Positions 41,189 to 51,229 of a stretch of DNA of 64,000 nucleotides are shown here, piece by piece. The stretch lies in assembly GCA_016713035.1 (NCBI GenBank), contig JADJPW010000016.1:97452-161451 (forward strand), given 5' to 3'. A program made the position numbers and the translations under genes. Numbering within the stretch: the stretch's first letter is position 1; every line of letters starts with the position of its first letter. This stretch comes from Verrucomicrobiaceae bacterium (GTDB lineage Bacteria; Verrucomicrobiota; Verrucomicrobiia; Verrucomicrobiales; Verrucomicrobiaceae). The notes under the pieces were generated by a model. That model did no database searches. It had not been told where the DNA came from and saw only the letters and a program-made list of their open reading frames with translations.

Positions 41189-44044
41189 CTAATTGGCTGC
41201 GGTGTTATTGGCTGGAGCGAGCGATTGAAAGGACACGACGGCCTGGCGGGCGACTTCAAATCGCACAATGCCGGATTGGTCCGCGAAAGTGGTGTGAGGA
41301 CGGCCATTTTCACGGTAGGCGCATTGGCCACCAGGCTGGAATCCGCCCAGCACGATCTGCACAGGCCGCCAGTCTCGTACCTGGAAGGTGCCGCGCCGTG
41401 CGGAGAGCTCCAGGAACTCGACGCTGGCACTGCTCTCTACGAGGTGGACCCATGGAGTGCTCTGTTTTTTCGTGAGGACGATCTCGCTGCGAGCCGCACC
41501 GGTGGTGTGGATGTAAAGCTGGCCAGCATGAGTCTTGTAGCCATGAATCCCGCGGCAGCGTGACATGTCTGGCAGCCCAGCCTCGATCGGGAGACGGAGC
41601 GTGCGGACGAGACCATCATTGAGCACGATCCAGTGATCTGCCGCGACGCGGATGATGCGTGTGCTGAGTGCATCTCGCACGCTGGCGACATGCTCTGCGG
41701 CGGTGAGGGCGATGAAAGGCTGTGTGGTGCACCAATCGAAGAGACGCTGAGTGGCGGCGAGGCGGCGCTCATCCTGCACGGCATGAAAATTAAGATGGAG
41801 ACCAGCAGCGGCCACGCGGCGTGTCTGCGAGGATGCGACGAGACTCTGCATCTGATGCATCTGCGCGGCTGCATTGGAGACGTCCTCATCACCAGACATC
41901 GTGGAGGCAAATACCTCTGTCGTATCCCCGAAGGCGATGCCAGTCGCTGAGCGAGGGCGAGCATCCGGGCTGAGGACGGTGGATGGACTGAGATGTGGGC
42001 CAGGCGTGAGGCTGGGGACACCGATCTGCTGGCAGAAGGCGAGTGCCTCTGCGCTAGGCGTGGCTCCGCGAGGCCATACCATGAGCGAGATGCCCTTCCC
42101 AGCAGGCAATAACTGCTGATGGATGTAGGACATGGAGCCTGCGACCTCACGCTGGATGTCCTGGAGGGAGAGCGATCCGGTGCTCGATGATGCTCCGCCA
42201 TGATTTGCCGCCTCCAGTGTCCAATTCACTGGTCGAGTGGAGCTGTTCGATGCTGCGGAGACGTTCGGTAGCTCAAAGATGGAGCGAGCACTCTGCTCAT
42301 GCATGGCGGCGTCTTCACGGCTGAGATTCGCATTGATGCCACGCAGATCGGCTTCACAGATCGCGATAGTGAATGGAAGATGAAAGTGACTGAGGACCTG
42401 CTGCCGCATGATTTCTGCACAGCGCTTGTAGCCCACCTGAGTGCTTGGTTGTGCAAATCCCTCACTACTGATGACAGAGAAAAAAATCTGTCGGCCTTCC
42501 AGCGTCGTCGTATCCGGCACGGGAGCTGGCGGCGCATTCCCCAACCAAGTCGCGGCAAATGAATAGAGATCCGTCAGTGGCCCGGCCGTCAGAGCCGCAG
42601 GCTCTAGCCAGACACTGCCCCAGTCTGCATGAAACACCTGATCAAAGCGGTGCTCACTGCCCAGAGCATCGGTGCCAGATGTGGATAAAATCAGGCGAGC
42701 TCCCTCAGATGCCTGTACATCCATGAAGCTCAAAGCACGGGCTGACACCAGAGCACCACTGCGCATGGCAGAGGTCGTGACATGAGCGACGCGAGTCCTT
42801 TCCAAGCGGGGAGCAAGCGCACAGCTACCACCGAGACCTAGGACGGAGAGAATATTCGCCTCTGCGGCCATGGGGTGCCGCCAGGGCATGCCCGCGAGCA
42901 GGAGCGGCACGCGGCGCTCACGCTGGACTAGCAGCCAGCGCACCAGTGCCGCCTGCTGCTCAGCATCGAGGATCAGCGATGGGTCCAGCACCACACCCCG
43001 CAGGAGATGATCCGTGGGTAGGATGGTCTGCTTTTCAAAAGTGAGGTACTCCACCTCACAGCCCAGCCACTCCAGCGGTGCATGCAGACAACGTGCCGTC
43101 ACCGTGCTGGCGGCAGCGGGTGCCGGACTGCCGTTTTGTGCGGCATCCCAGCCGTGTAGCACCAGGACGCGGCGCACGATTTCCTCCTGCGGGCCGAGAT
43201 TGGCACCTCGCAGCTCACGCGTGGTCACAAAGGGCAGCGCCCCCAGTTGCCGCAGTGCAGCGGCCTTTTCCTGGTTTTGCTCACGCTCCGTTTCTTGGCC
43301 AAAATCCACTGCCAGCACACGCATACCCCGCTGGGCTGCACGATGCAGCATGGCTGGCAGTCTCTCCTGCGCATCCTGCGCACGCGCCACGCCATCTACC
43401 ACGGTGCGGCTCGTATGCACCCCCAGTGCCAGGAGGCCATCCACCACACCCGCAGCCTCGGCTCCGATGCCGAGTGCGCTGTCCAGCAGCACTTCTTTGT
43501 CTTGGTAACGCTTTTTGAGAATCTGCGCCAGCTCCAGCACAGCCACACGCCATTCATCATTCACCTCAAAAGTCGGCCCCAGAGTCAAAATGAAGCCATC
43601 GAAGCCTTTTTTCGCGGCTGGATCAGCCTCTGCCGTGAGAGCCCATTTGAGCCAATTGTCATCCGATGGATCACTCACGATGGACTGCTCTTCGCCGGCT
43701 GATTTTACTCGCAAACCGAGTTTTTCAGCCGTGGCGGCCTGATACGTCTTTTTCGAAATCTGCGCCACATTCAGCATCGCGTAAAAGCGATTCCCCAGAG
43801 AGTGTCCAGGCTCTAAATCCACCTCAGCGGTGCTAGCGAGCACACAGAGCTCAAAAGCGTGCAAATTCCGAGCATCCGGTGTCTGCGATAGATCGACGAA
43901 GAGGGATTTCGCCGTGACACCATTCTCCGCCAGTGCCGTGGAACTCATTCCCCACTGCGAAATGAGCACGGCCAAGCATGCCAAGCAGCGAATAGCTGTC
44001 CGCACATGGTCCTGCGACCGCAAAAAGGTGATGGGGAGATGCAT
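41189..44044 (-). CDS. PelA-like exported protein, deacetylase motifs degenerate
   Basis: A 951-residue protein with a signal region near residues 20-40. Residues about 45-290 look like the GH114-type TIM barrel of PelA (RFYAMLNVAQISKKTYQ, GFDGFILTLGPTFE, VAVLELAQILKKRY). A flavodoxin-like part follows (LEWLGCEVEYLTFEKQTIL). A deacetylase-like part then reads RQIFFSVISSEGFAQPST, where PelA has HIDGDGF, and FELPNVSAASNSSTRPVNW, where PelA has a SH(T)xSHPF motif. The metal Asp and both His are thus replaced. The C-terminal part has sandwich features. It is likely coupled to the repeat-protein gene. Function in polysaccharide handling is inferred; the GH114-like barrel may still be active. Confidence 0.6.
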   Translation of the reverse strand: MHLPITFLRSQDHVRTAIRCLACLAVLISQWGMSSTALAENGVTAKSLFVDLSQTPDARNLHAFELCVLASTAEVDLEPGHSLGNRFYAMLNVAQISKKTYQAATAEKLGLRVKSAGEEQSIVSDPSDDNWLKWALTAEADPAAKKGFDGFILTLGPTFEVNDEWRVAVLELAQILKKRYQDKEVLLDSALGIGAEAAGVVDGLLALGVHTSRTVVDGVARAQDAQERLPAMLHRAAQRGMRVLAVDFGQETEREQNQEKAAALRQLGALPFVTTRELRGANLGPQEEIVRRVLVLHGWDAAQNGSPAPAAASTVTARCLHAPLEWLGCEVEYLTFEKQTILPTDHLLRGVVLDPSLILDAEQQAALVRWLLVQRERRVPLLLAGMPWRHPMAAEANILSVLGLGGSCALAPRLERTRVAHVTTSAMRSGALVSARALSFMDVQASEGARLILSTSGTDALGSEHRFDQVFHADWGSVWLEPAALTAGPLTDLYSFAATWLGNAPPAPVPDTTTLEGRQIFFSVISSEGFAQPSTQVGYKRCAEIMRQQVLSHFHLPFTIAICEADLRGINANLSREDAAMHEQSARSIFELPNVSAASNSSTRPVNWTLEAANHGGASSSTGSLSLQDIQREVAGSMSYIHQQLLPAGKGISLMVWPRGATPSAEALAFCQQIGVPSLTPGPHLSPSTVLSPDARPRSATGIAFGDTTEVFASTMSGDEDVSNAAAQMHQMQSLVASSQTRRVAAAGLHLNFHAVQDERRLAATQRLFDWCTTQPFIALTAAEHVASVRDALSTRIIRVAADHWIVLNDGLVRTLRLPIEAGLPDMSRCRGIHGYKTHAGQLYIHTTGAARSEIVLTKKQSTPWVHLVESSASVEFLELSARRGTFQVRDWRPVQIVLGGFQPGGQCAYRENGRPHTTFADQSGIVRFEVARQAVVSFQSLAPANNTAAN

Positions 44045-44191
44045 GGCTGTTGAATCCGCTTTTTCAATTATGCGAACATCCCCATTTTAGCGACTCAGAT
44101 TATAATATCAATAGAAAACTCTCTTTTCCACAAGTCATGACCTTTATATTCACCATGAGTTGGTTATCAGAATATCTTTATAAACTAGACC

Positions 44192-45741
44192 CAATGCCGC
44201 TAAGCAAAAGGGTCGATGATGAGATCGTCGCTGGCTTGGAGAGAAGATGCCGAGAGCAGGCGTGGCCATTTGCTCACGGGCTGTCGCACCTTGCGCTGGC
44301 AACTACGTCTTCGTCGCGCTGGTAACGCGGCTTGGGCGATTTGCTCTCGCACTCGGCGCACCAGCACTCCTTGTGCCGCCTCGTCCATGAGGCCCTGCGC
44401 TGCCTCCAGCACCAGTAGCAGCGCTACGGTGTGCTCCAAACAGTGGCTCATGCTGATGCGCAGCACTCCTGCCTGCCGGACTTCTTCATCCTCACTGCTC
44501 TGTGCGCAGGCTAGTCGCTCCTCAGCCACCAGTGAGCTGGCGATGAGGAGCGCGGCAAGTTCTTGCTGTGCTGTCTCGGTGCGTTGTGCGCTGAGCAAAT
44601 GCCCTCCGTGAAGCACGAGCTTGAGCTCTTTGTAAAAGATTTCCTGTTCCCAGCGCTTCGCATACAACGCCAACAACTCACGCGCACTACCCTGCTGCAC
44701 GCTCAGGCTCGTCCACAGCCGCACCTTCACCCACTCTCCAGCGGCGTTGCGCACTCGCCCCACGATCTCGCGCACTGGCAACTCGCTCTGGCGCATCGGC
44801 GGATGTTTGCGCGGGCGGCCCCGCGCTTTGTTCGCCTCGGGTGTCTGCTTCTCGTCAGCTTTGGACGGAGCTGTTGTTGACGAGTCTGCGCATGGGCTCT
44901 CACGCTCGCGCAGACTCACCACCACCACCTCCGCACTGCCATCGGCATGCACGCTTTGCACTCGCACGGAGAGCTTTTGCCGCACGCGGACCAAAAAGTG
45001 ACTCTGCGTGCGCTGCGAATGTTTTTGCAGTTCTTTGAGCATCGGAGCCTGCCCGTAATAGCGGTCGGCGATGAGCAGGCTGCGAGCTGGTAGCGCGGCG
45101 AGCAACGGATCGGCCAGCGATTTCTCATTGAGCGCACCCAGTGACATCGATACGGCCAGCGGTGCATGGGTGCCGGGCTCGACCAGCGTGCTCATGGAGA
45201 GCTTGGCAAAGGCTGCCTGCGCACGACGACTGCGGCTTTTGGGCACTTGGGCGTTGATCTGCACGGTGTTAAGCAGGTTCCACTGCCCACCGTCGATGCC
45301 GACCAAGCGCAGCCCGGCGAAAAAAACACGCTGGATGCCGCTGCTCACAGGCTAGCGGCACCAGGGAGTGGCGCATGCAGGCATCGAAAGCTTGGGTGGA
45401 TATCTTCAAACGACGCTGGCTTAGCGCCGCGGAGCTGATGCGCACAGCAAAATAACGACCGATGATCTGCTGTAGGCTGCCGCAAGCGTGCAGACTTTGG
45501 GCGACCATGCCGGCGATGAGTTGCCAACCGAGAAGTTTGCGTCGCGGCCCTTGGTGCGTTGGCTCTGCCCGCAGTTCCTCGGGCAACTGCTCGACGCCGA
45601 GTTTTTGCGGATGCGTGCAGAGAGATGATGTTCGTATCGCGGTGGGCTGGATGGCTTTACCATCTACCGCTAGTTGACTCAGCTACTCAGTTGTACAGCA
45701 CTCTTTTCGCCCCTCTTCGCTTTTTTTGCTTAGCGGCATTG
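44192..45741 (-). mobile_element. IS4-family element
   Basis: Perfect 18-bp inverted ends CAATGCCGCTAAGCAAAA (44192-44209 and complement 45724-45741). A 10-bp target duplication AAACTAGACC is present at 44182-44191 and 45742-45751. Size 1550 bp. Inserted at the left edge of an IS630 element. Confidence 0.92.
44200..45690 (-). pseudogene. IS4-family transposase, frameshifted
   Basis: The C-terminal 380 residues (44200-45348) hold GLRLVGIDGGQWNLLNT, LLIADRYYGQAPMLKEL and YAKRWEQEIFYKELKL, the D, D and Y-R/K-W-x-x-E catalytic signatures of IS4 transposases. An N-terminal part (ELRAEPTHQGPRRKLLGWQL, AGMVAQSLHACGSL) is in another frame (45269-45586), and a still earlier piece is in a third frame. 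Breaks are near 45350 and 45600. The fully matched ends and duplication show the insertion is young, so the breaks may be sequence errors. Confidence 0.8.
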
Positions 45742-45747
45742 AAACTA

Positions 45748-46869
45748 GACCGGTTCTCAAAAAGAATGTCATATTGAGGCTGTACTTTTTAGAATTGCGG
45801 TAATTAATAGGCGGCGGTGGCCCGCCCGTGCATCACACTCAATCTCGAAAACGCGACCTTGGAAGAGGTCGGCGTGGCGATGGATTGCTCACCCACGAAG
45901 AAGGGCTTTCGTCGGCTTGCAGCGCTGCGCTGGCTTTATGAAGGCAAGAGCCGCGAGCAAGTCGCTGACCTCTCAGGCTTCAGCCTGCGGCAGGTTTTGC
46001 GCTTTATCCAAGCCTTCAATCTCGCCGGCCTTGATGGTCTCATTCCTGGGCGTAGCAGCGGCCGTCGCCGAATCCTGCCCAAGGAACAAGTGAACGAAAA
46101 ATTCTGCCTCTCATCGAAGATCCGTCGCTGGCTGGACAGAGCCACTGGACTGCGGTGAAGTTGCACGGCTGGATCAAGCAGAACCTGCAAACGCAGCTCG
46201 GCTACAGCACCACCGTGCGCTATCTCCACGAGCACGATTACCGCCTCAAGTTCCGCGCCCTGGCCGCTCAACCAGGATGAGGACAAGCGCCAAGCCTTCT
46301 GCCAAAAGCTCCAGCGCTGGGTGGCCGATCCGAGCGTCGACCTGTGGTTCAGCGACGAAAGCGGCTTTGAAGGCGATCCGCGCCCGCGCCGCACCTGGAC
46401 CAAGATCGGCAAGGTGCGCCACTCACCTTATCTCGGCGAGCACATCCGCTACAATGTGTTTGGCGCAGTGCGGCCCAAAGATGGAAGGCTCGGCGCACTG
46501 CTCTTCAACCTGTGCGACAGCGTCACTTTTCAGGTGTTCCCTGACACTCTAGCTGAGGAGAATCCGCACGTGGCAGGACGCCGCGCCATCCTGGTGCTCG
46601 ACAACGCCTCATGGCACAAGACCAAGAGTCTTAACTGGCACCACTTTGAGCCCGAGTATCTGCCACCACGCTCGCCCGATCTCAACGCCATCGAACGCTT
46701 GTGGCTGCGCATGAAGGCCGACTGGTTCAACGGCTGGATCGCCAAGACTTCCGAGCAACTTCAGGACCGTATCATCGAGTCCCTACGCTCTTTGTTCGAC
46801 CAGCCATCCATCCTTCAGTCCCAGTGCCGCCCAAAGACGCGTTTATGACATCCTTTTTGAGAGTCGGTC
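45748..46869 (+). mobile_element. Third IS630-family element
   Basis: Inverted ends GACCGGTTCTCAAAAAG at 45748 and the complement of GACCGACTCTCAAAAAG ending at 46869, each flanked by TA (45746-45747 and 46870-46871). Size 1122 bp. The IS4 insertion at its left edge duplicated TA and the first four bases, so the left end exists twice. Confidence 0.88.
45817..46848 (+). pseudogene. IS630-family transposase, frameshifted
   Basis: The N-terminal helix-turn-helix (EGKSREQVADLSGFSLRQVL, then FNLAGLDGLIPGRS) starts at GTG 45817. A shift near 46100 leads to LPLIEDPSLAGQSHWTAVKL and a second shift near 46268 to the catalytic part: WFSDESGFEGD, AILVLDNASWHKTK and PPRSPDLNAIERLWLRMK, the DDE residues. 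Similar in layout to the two other IS630 transposases but of a different subgroup. Confidence 0.8.
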
Positions 46870-47035
46870 TAGTCCTCCGAAGGCACTCCATTCAGATCAG
46901 GGTCGAGCAGGTGAAACTTATCGGCTCCATTAGCCCGCTTTTTGACATTGTAGGTGTATGAAGCGCAAACACCGTTTCCAAGCTTCGACTTGCCTTTTTT
47001 GGGACAAGTTCTTCATTGTTAGTGACCAGTGAGCC

Positions 47036-50000
47036 TCACTTCTTCTTCGTTTTGGACTTCAAGCTCGCCAAGTAGGCCACGACATCGCGGATTTCCGCTT
47101 TTGTGAGGATACCGAGCATGGGTGGCATAACGCTGATGGGCGGGGTGCGGTTGGCGATATGATCGACGGGGACGGTTTGGAGTTTTCCGTCGGGGAGTTT
47201 CAGGCGGATGGATTTGTTATCTTCTTTGTCGAGGACGGCGGAGAGGCTTTTTCCATCTTTGAGGGTGAGGGTGATGAGACCGTAACCGGGTGCCACTTGC
47301 GCGAGTGGGTTGAGGAGGGATTCGAGGAGGTATGGGCGGTCTTTTTGACTGCCGATGGTTTTCAAGTTGGGGCCGACCTGGCTGCCTTCTTTGGCTTCGA
47401 CGGTGTGGCAGGCGATGCAGTTGGCGCCGAGGTGATTGGTGACGAGGTCGCGGCCTCGGGTGACATCACCGCCTTCGAGGAGTTCGGTGTTTTGGGTTTG
47501 GAGGGCGGCGAGCTTGGGTTTGAGGCTTTCGCGTGTGGCGGCGGCTTCGAGGATGTCGAGCTGGATGGTGGCGGGGGCTTTGTTCTGCGCGAGGAGGTCG
47601 AGCCACTCGGTGATGACGGTGTCGTCTTTGGATGACGCGAGCAGAGAGAGGGCGAGCTGCTTCGTGGTGGTGTCGGCTTCCTTCAACGCGGTGGCGGCAG
47701 CGGCGATGGCGCGGTCGGGCTGATGGGCGAAGAGTTGCTTGAGGGCTTCGCGGCGGAGTTCGGCGGGGGATTTTTTGTCCAAGGCGAGATCGAGCGAGGG
47801 ACCGAAGTCGCCGGTGCTGGCGAGCATCTTCAAGGCACCGGCGCGGAGGCTGCTGCGGGCTTTCGCATCGGCGACGATGCCCTGGAGCACGGCGGGCTCG
47901 ACGCGAAGCTGGAGCTGCATGAGCAATTCGACGGCTTTGGCTTTCAAAGCGCCGTCGGTGAGGTCGAGCAGCGAATCGAGACGCGATTGGACGAGCGCGG
48001 CGAAGGCTTTGGCATCGCGCGGAGCGTTTTCATGCGCGTGGCCGTCGATGCGGTCGAGACGCGGCGGATTCGTGAAGACGAGCAGGAGGTCGAGTGCCTC
48101 GCTTTGCAGCGCGGTGGGCTTCAAAGCGGCCTGGATGAGCGGTTCGGCGATGCCGAGGCGCAAACAGGCATTCAGCCCGCGACGCGTGAGTCGCGTGGTG
48201 AGCGCGGGAAGAGCCTCGGGGATGCCTGCATCGTCGTGAATGGCTCGCTCGGCCTCGTCGGGGAATTTGGTGAGAAACTCGGCGACCTTCGGCGAACGCT
48301 GCCGGGCAAGAGCGAGGAGGTTGCAGAGGCTTTTGTCCTTCACGAGCACCTTGGCATCGGCGCAGCCCGCGAGGCCGGTGACGATGGCGTGGCGCATGAA
48401 GGGATCGTTTTGCTCCTTCGCGGCGAGTTGGAGCAGTTTCGGTGTCGCGGCGGCATCTTGCAGTTTGCCGAGAGCGATGGCGGCGTGGAAGCGGACTCGT
48501 GAGACGTTCGAAGTGAGAAGTGAGATGAGCTCGGGAACGCGTGTGGTGCTGTCGCCGAGGGTTTTGGCGGTTTGGGTGAGGATTTCGGGATCGGCGTCAG
48601 TGAGGAGTTTGGTGAGCGTGCTGGCTTCGACCTTTTTGGCGCGGAGACCTTGGCCGAGGCCCCAGATGGCGTGGATGCGGGCGAGCTGAGCCACTTTCTT
48701 GTCAGCGGCGATGGCCTCCAAAGCAGCGAAGTCGCCTTTTTTGACGATTTGGAACTGCGCACGCAAACGAACGCGTTGATCGCGATGAGAGAGGTGGGAG
48801 GCATTGAGGTCCGCGGCGAGCAGTTTGGCTGTTTCTTGGCGCTCGGGGCTGTTTTGAGCAGAAGGATCGTCGGCGAGCCAGATGTGGCCGAGTTCGTCGA
48901 GCGGGTAGCCGCCGACCCAATCGGCGACGAGGAGGCCGCCGTTGTTCGCGAAGGCCAGGCCGATGCCCATGATGCCGCTGTGGATGACGCGATCGTTTGT
49001 CATGACGAACGAAGCGCCGCCCGGAGCGAGCTGGAAGGCGGTCATTTTGCCGCTGGGGAATTGATCGAGGATGAAATGGCCGCGGAGTGCTGCGCCGAGC
49101 GCCGTGCCGGGCTCGTGCGCGAAGCCTGCGGGGCCGTTCGAGTAGTTTTGCAGCGGCGGGGTGATGAAAAGCGGCTGCGTGGCATGTGCAGGCTTCCACA
49201 GGCCTTCGAGCATCCAGCGGCTCTTCTCTTTTTGATACTGATGGCCACAGCGCCAGCCGGAGTCGCTGCGCTCGGTGATGTACACGAGGCGTTCTTTTTC
49301 GCCGGGGAGGTCGGCGTCGTTGTCCACGCCGAAAAGATTGCCGAAATCGTCGAAGGCGATCTCCTGGATGTTACGCAGGCCGTGAGCGAAGACCTCAAAG
49401 CCGCTGCCGTCTGGCTCGCAGCGCATGACGCAGCCTTCGTGCGGGTAAAACCACTTCACGCCTTCCTTGCTCGTCACGTTCACGCCTTTGTCGCCGATGC
49501 TCCAGTAGATGCGGCCATCCGGGCCAATGCGCGGACCGTGCATGTCATGCCCGGCATACGCGATGTGCATGCCGAAACCATGCGCGACGACTTCACGCTC
49601 ATCGGCGACGCCGTCGTCATTCGTATCGCGAAGGCGCACGAGGTCGGGCGCAACGGTGACGTAAACCCAGCCGTCGTGATACAAAATGCCCGCCGCGATG
49701 CCGGTGACGACGCTGTTGAAGCCCTCGGCGAAGGTCGTCATCTTGTCGGCGGTGCCATCGTCATCGGTGTCGCGGAGCTGGTAGATACGCTCGCTATGCA
49801 CGGTGAGGTCTTTCCAGTCGATGGAGCCATCTTTGTTGTGATCTTTGAGGCCGCCGCGTGGCAGGCGCAGTTTGCCGGGCGCGAGTTCGCGCTTCAGGAA
49901 TGCCTCTTTTTCCTCCACGCTGGTCAGCGAGACATCATCGGCGATCCACATCGTATGCTCGCGGATGTAGAGATCCGCCACTTTCCGCCGCGTGGTGGCG

Positions 50001-50185
50001 GCGACATAGACGCGGCCATTTTCATCCGTCGTCACAGCGACGGGATCGGGCACATTGAGATCGCCGGACCATTTATGGAGTTCAAGAGCGGACTTTGGCG
50101 CGGGCTTGGCGGAAGCTTTTTTCTCCGCTGCGGCACATGGCAGGGCCAGCAGCACGGCGAGGACGATGAGGGAGGTTTTTTGCAT
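47036..50185 (-). CDS. Secreted beta-propeller / HEAT / cytochrome c dehydrogenase-like protein
   Basis: A 1049-residue exported protein (signal MQKTSLIVLAVLLALPCAAA). The N-terminal half is a membrane-bound-dehydrogenase-type propeller, as in PVC proteins annotated with PQQ-like sugar dehydrogenase folds (VPDPVAVTTDENGRVYVA, VTGIAAGILYHDGWVYV, HGPRIGPDGRIYWSIGDKG, FDDFGNLFGVDNDADLPG). A HEAT-like alpha-helical middle (LISLLTSNVSRVRFHAAIAL) follows. A C-terminal c-type heme domain has CIACH, then VGPNLKTIG and the Met region ISVMPPMLGILTKAEI. It probably oxidises a sugar with electrons passed to its own heme. No frameshift in 3.1 kb. ATG 50185 is chosen for the signal peptide. Confidence 0.85.
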   Translation of the reverse strand: MQKTSLIVLAVLLALPCAAAEKKASAKPAPKSALELHKWSGDLNVPDPVAVTTDENGRVYVAATTRRKVADLYIREHTMWIADDVSLTSVEEKEAFLKRELAPGKLRLPRGGLKDHNKDGSIDWKDLTVHSERIYQLRDTDDDGTADKMTTFAEGFNSVVTGIAAGILYHDGWVYVTVAPDLVRLRDTNDDGVADEREVVAHGFGMHIAYAGHDMHGPRIGPDGRIYWSIGDKGVNVTSKEGVKWFYPHEGCVMRCEPDGSGFEVFAHGLRNIQEIAFDDFGNLFGVDNDADLPGEKERLVYITERSDSGWRCGHQYQKEKSRWMLEGLWKPAHATQPLFITPPLQNYSNGPAGFAHEPGTALGAALRGHFILDQFPSGKMTAFQLAPGGASFVMTNDRVIHSGIMGIGLAFANNGGLLVADWVGGYPLDELGHIWLADDPSAQNSPERQETAKLLAADLNASHLSHRDQRVRLRAQFQIVKKGDFAALEAIAADKKVAQLARIHAIWGLGQGLRAKKVEASTLTKLLTDADPEILTQTAKTLGDSTTRVPELISLLTSNVSRVRFHAAIALGKLQDAAATPKLLQLAAKEQNDPFMRHAIVTGLAGCADAKVLVKDKSLCNLLALARQRSPKVAEFLTKFPDEAERAIHDDAGIPEALPALTTRLTRRGLNACLRLGIAEPLIQAALKPTALQSEALDLLLVFTNPPRLDRIDGHAHENAPRDAKAFAALVQSRLDSLLDLTDGALKAKAVELLMQLQLRVEPAVLQGIVADAKARSSLRAGALKMLASTGDFGPSLDLALDKKSPAELRREALKQLFAHQPDRAIAAAATALKEADTTTKQLALSLLASSKDDTVITEWLDLLAQNKAPATIQLDILEAAATRESLKPKLAALQTQNTELLEGGDVTRGRDLVTNHLGANCIACHTVEAKEGSQVGPNLKTIGSQKDRPYLLESLLNPLAQVAPGYGLITLTLKDGKSLSAVLDKEDNKSIRLKLPDGKLQTVPVDHIANRTPPISVMPPMLGILTKAEIRDVVAYLASLKSKTKKK

Positions 50186-50336
50186 GAAATGGGGGATCAA
50201 AAAACGGCACATTTAGCCGCGCTCCATGTCATTGCACTCTAAACGGCGACCAATACGCACGATTGCGGATTCGCCCGAGCCCCGCTTCGGAGCGACAAGA
50301 CTCCGCGTGCTGAAAACACGGAGTAGAAATGGCCGC

Positions 50337-51128
50337 TCAAGGCCGCGGCGGACCTTCGGGCTGCGAAGGCACCTGCGGCGACACCGCTTGTGGCGGCACG
50401 GCCTGAGGCTGCACGGGAGGTGCTACGGGCACAGGTAGTGGGCTCTGTGGGGGAATGAAGCCTGGCTGATACGGCCGAATATCCGGTAGCGGGATGGGTG
50501 CGGGCTTGGGTTTGGGCTGAGGCACTGTGCCGGGGGCAACAGGGGGCTTTGCGGTCGGTGCTGCTGGTCGCGCCTCGGTCTTCCTCTTTTTCACCGCTTG
50601 GAAGAGCTGGTTGTAATTATGCCGAATGGCCGCCGGGAAGGACACGCGGCCTGGTTCCACGATTTTTTCCCGCAGCAGCTTGGAGGACAGATCGGCCACC
50701 AGATCCGTGCCGATCCTCACGGCATGATCCACGCCATAAGGAGCCGCCACAGAGGCACCAGCCGAGGCCGTGCCGCGAATCAGCTCACTGCTGATGGTGC
50801 GGCCCTGCAGCGCCATATTGCTCTGCGCGGAGACCAGCGCCCCGCTGGAACTGAAGCTCATCTCCAGGCTGGCATGGTCATCCGAGGCAAAAAAGCCGCG
50901 CAGATGGTCGATACGCACGGAGACAAAGATGCCGCCATCCGGCGAGGGAGAGATTTCTGGCTTGTAGGTGCGGTAGCTGGCACCGGAGATCTGGTACTCG
51001 GTGGCTTTGCCGCGTTTGCAGTTCCAGCCACCTAGGCTGGCACCAAAGCGCTCAATATCGACCTCCACCGCCGCATGTGTGAGCGTGGTGATGGCTAGAA
51101 AGATGGGGAGGAGAACTCGAAAACTCAT
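50337..51128 (-). CDS. Secreted protein with proline-rich tail
   Basis: A 263-residue protein with a signal peptide (MSFRVLLPIFLAITTLTHA). Residues about 20-180 form an unknown domain (VEVDIERFGASLGGWNC, GIFVSVRIDHLRGFFASDDH). The last 70 residues are Pro/Val/Gln-rich repeats (VPVAPPVQPQAVPPQAVSPQ) that probably are an extended linker near the wall. No family recognised. It lies 150 bases upstream of the large cytochrome gene on the same strand. Confidence 0.65.
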   Translation of the reverse strand: MSFRVLLPIFLAITTLTHAAVEVDIERFGASLGGWNCKRGKATEYQISGASYRTYKPEISPSPDGGIFVSVRIDHLRGFFASDDHASLEMSFSSSGALVSAQSNMALQGRTISSELIRGTASAGASVAAPYGVDHAVRIGTDLVADLSSKLLREKIVEPGRVSFPAAIRHNYNQLFQAVKKRKTEARPAAPTAKPPVAPGTVPQPKPKPAPIPLPDIRPYQPGFIPPQSPLPVPVAPPVQPQAVPPQAVSPQVPSQPEGPPRP

Positions 51129-51229
51129 CGGGATGAAAAACAGATGCCTTTAAACTGAGTCCGCCAGGGGCTTATTCAAGCTCCTTTCCGGGATAGTGCT
51201 GACCACGCTCGTCCGTAGTGGCTGCTCGC

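Noticed and set aside
39308..44044. A complete pel operon
   Set aside because: Only a PelA-like and a TPR-like protein are present; no PelC-G homologues are seen on either side.
48572..50242. A 556-codon plus-strand frame opposite the cytochrome dehydrogenase
   Set aside because: Antisense to a conserved PVC protein; no start signal or family features.
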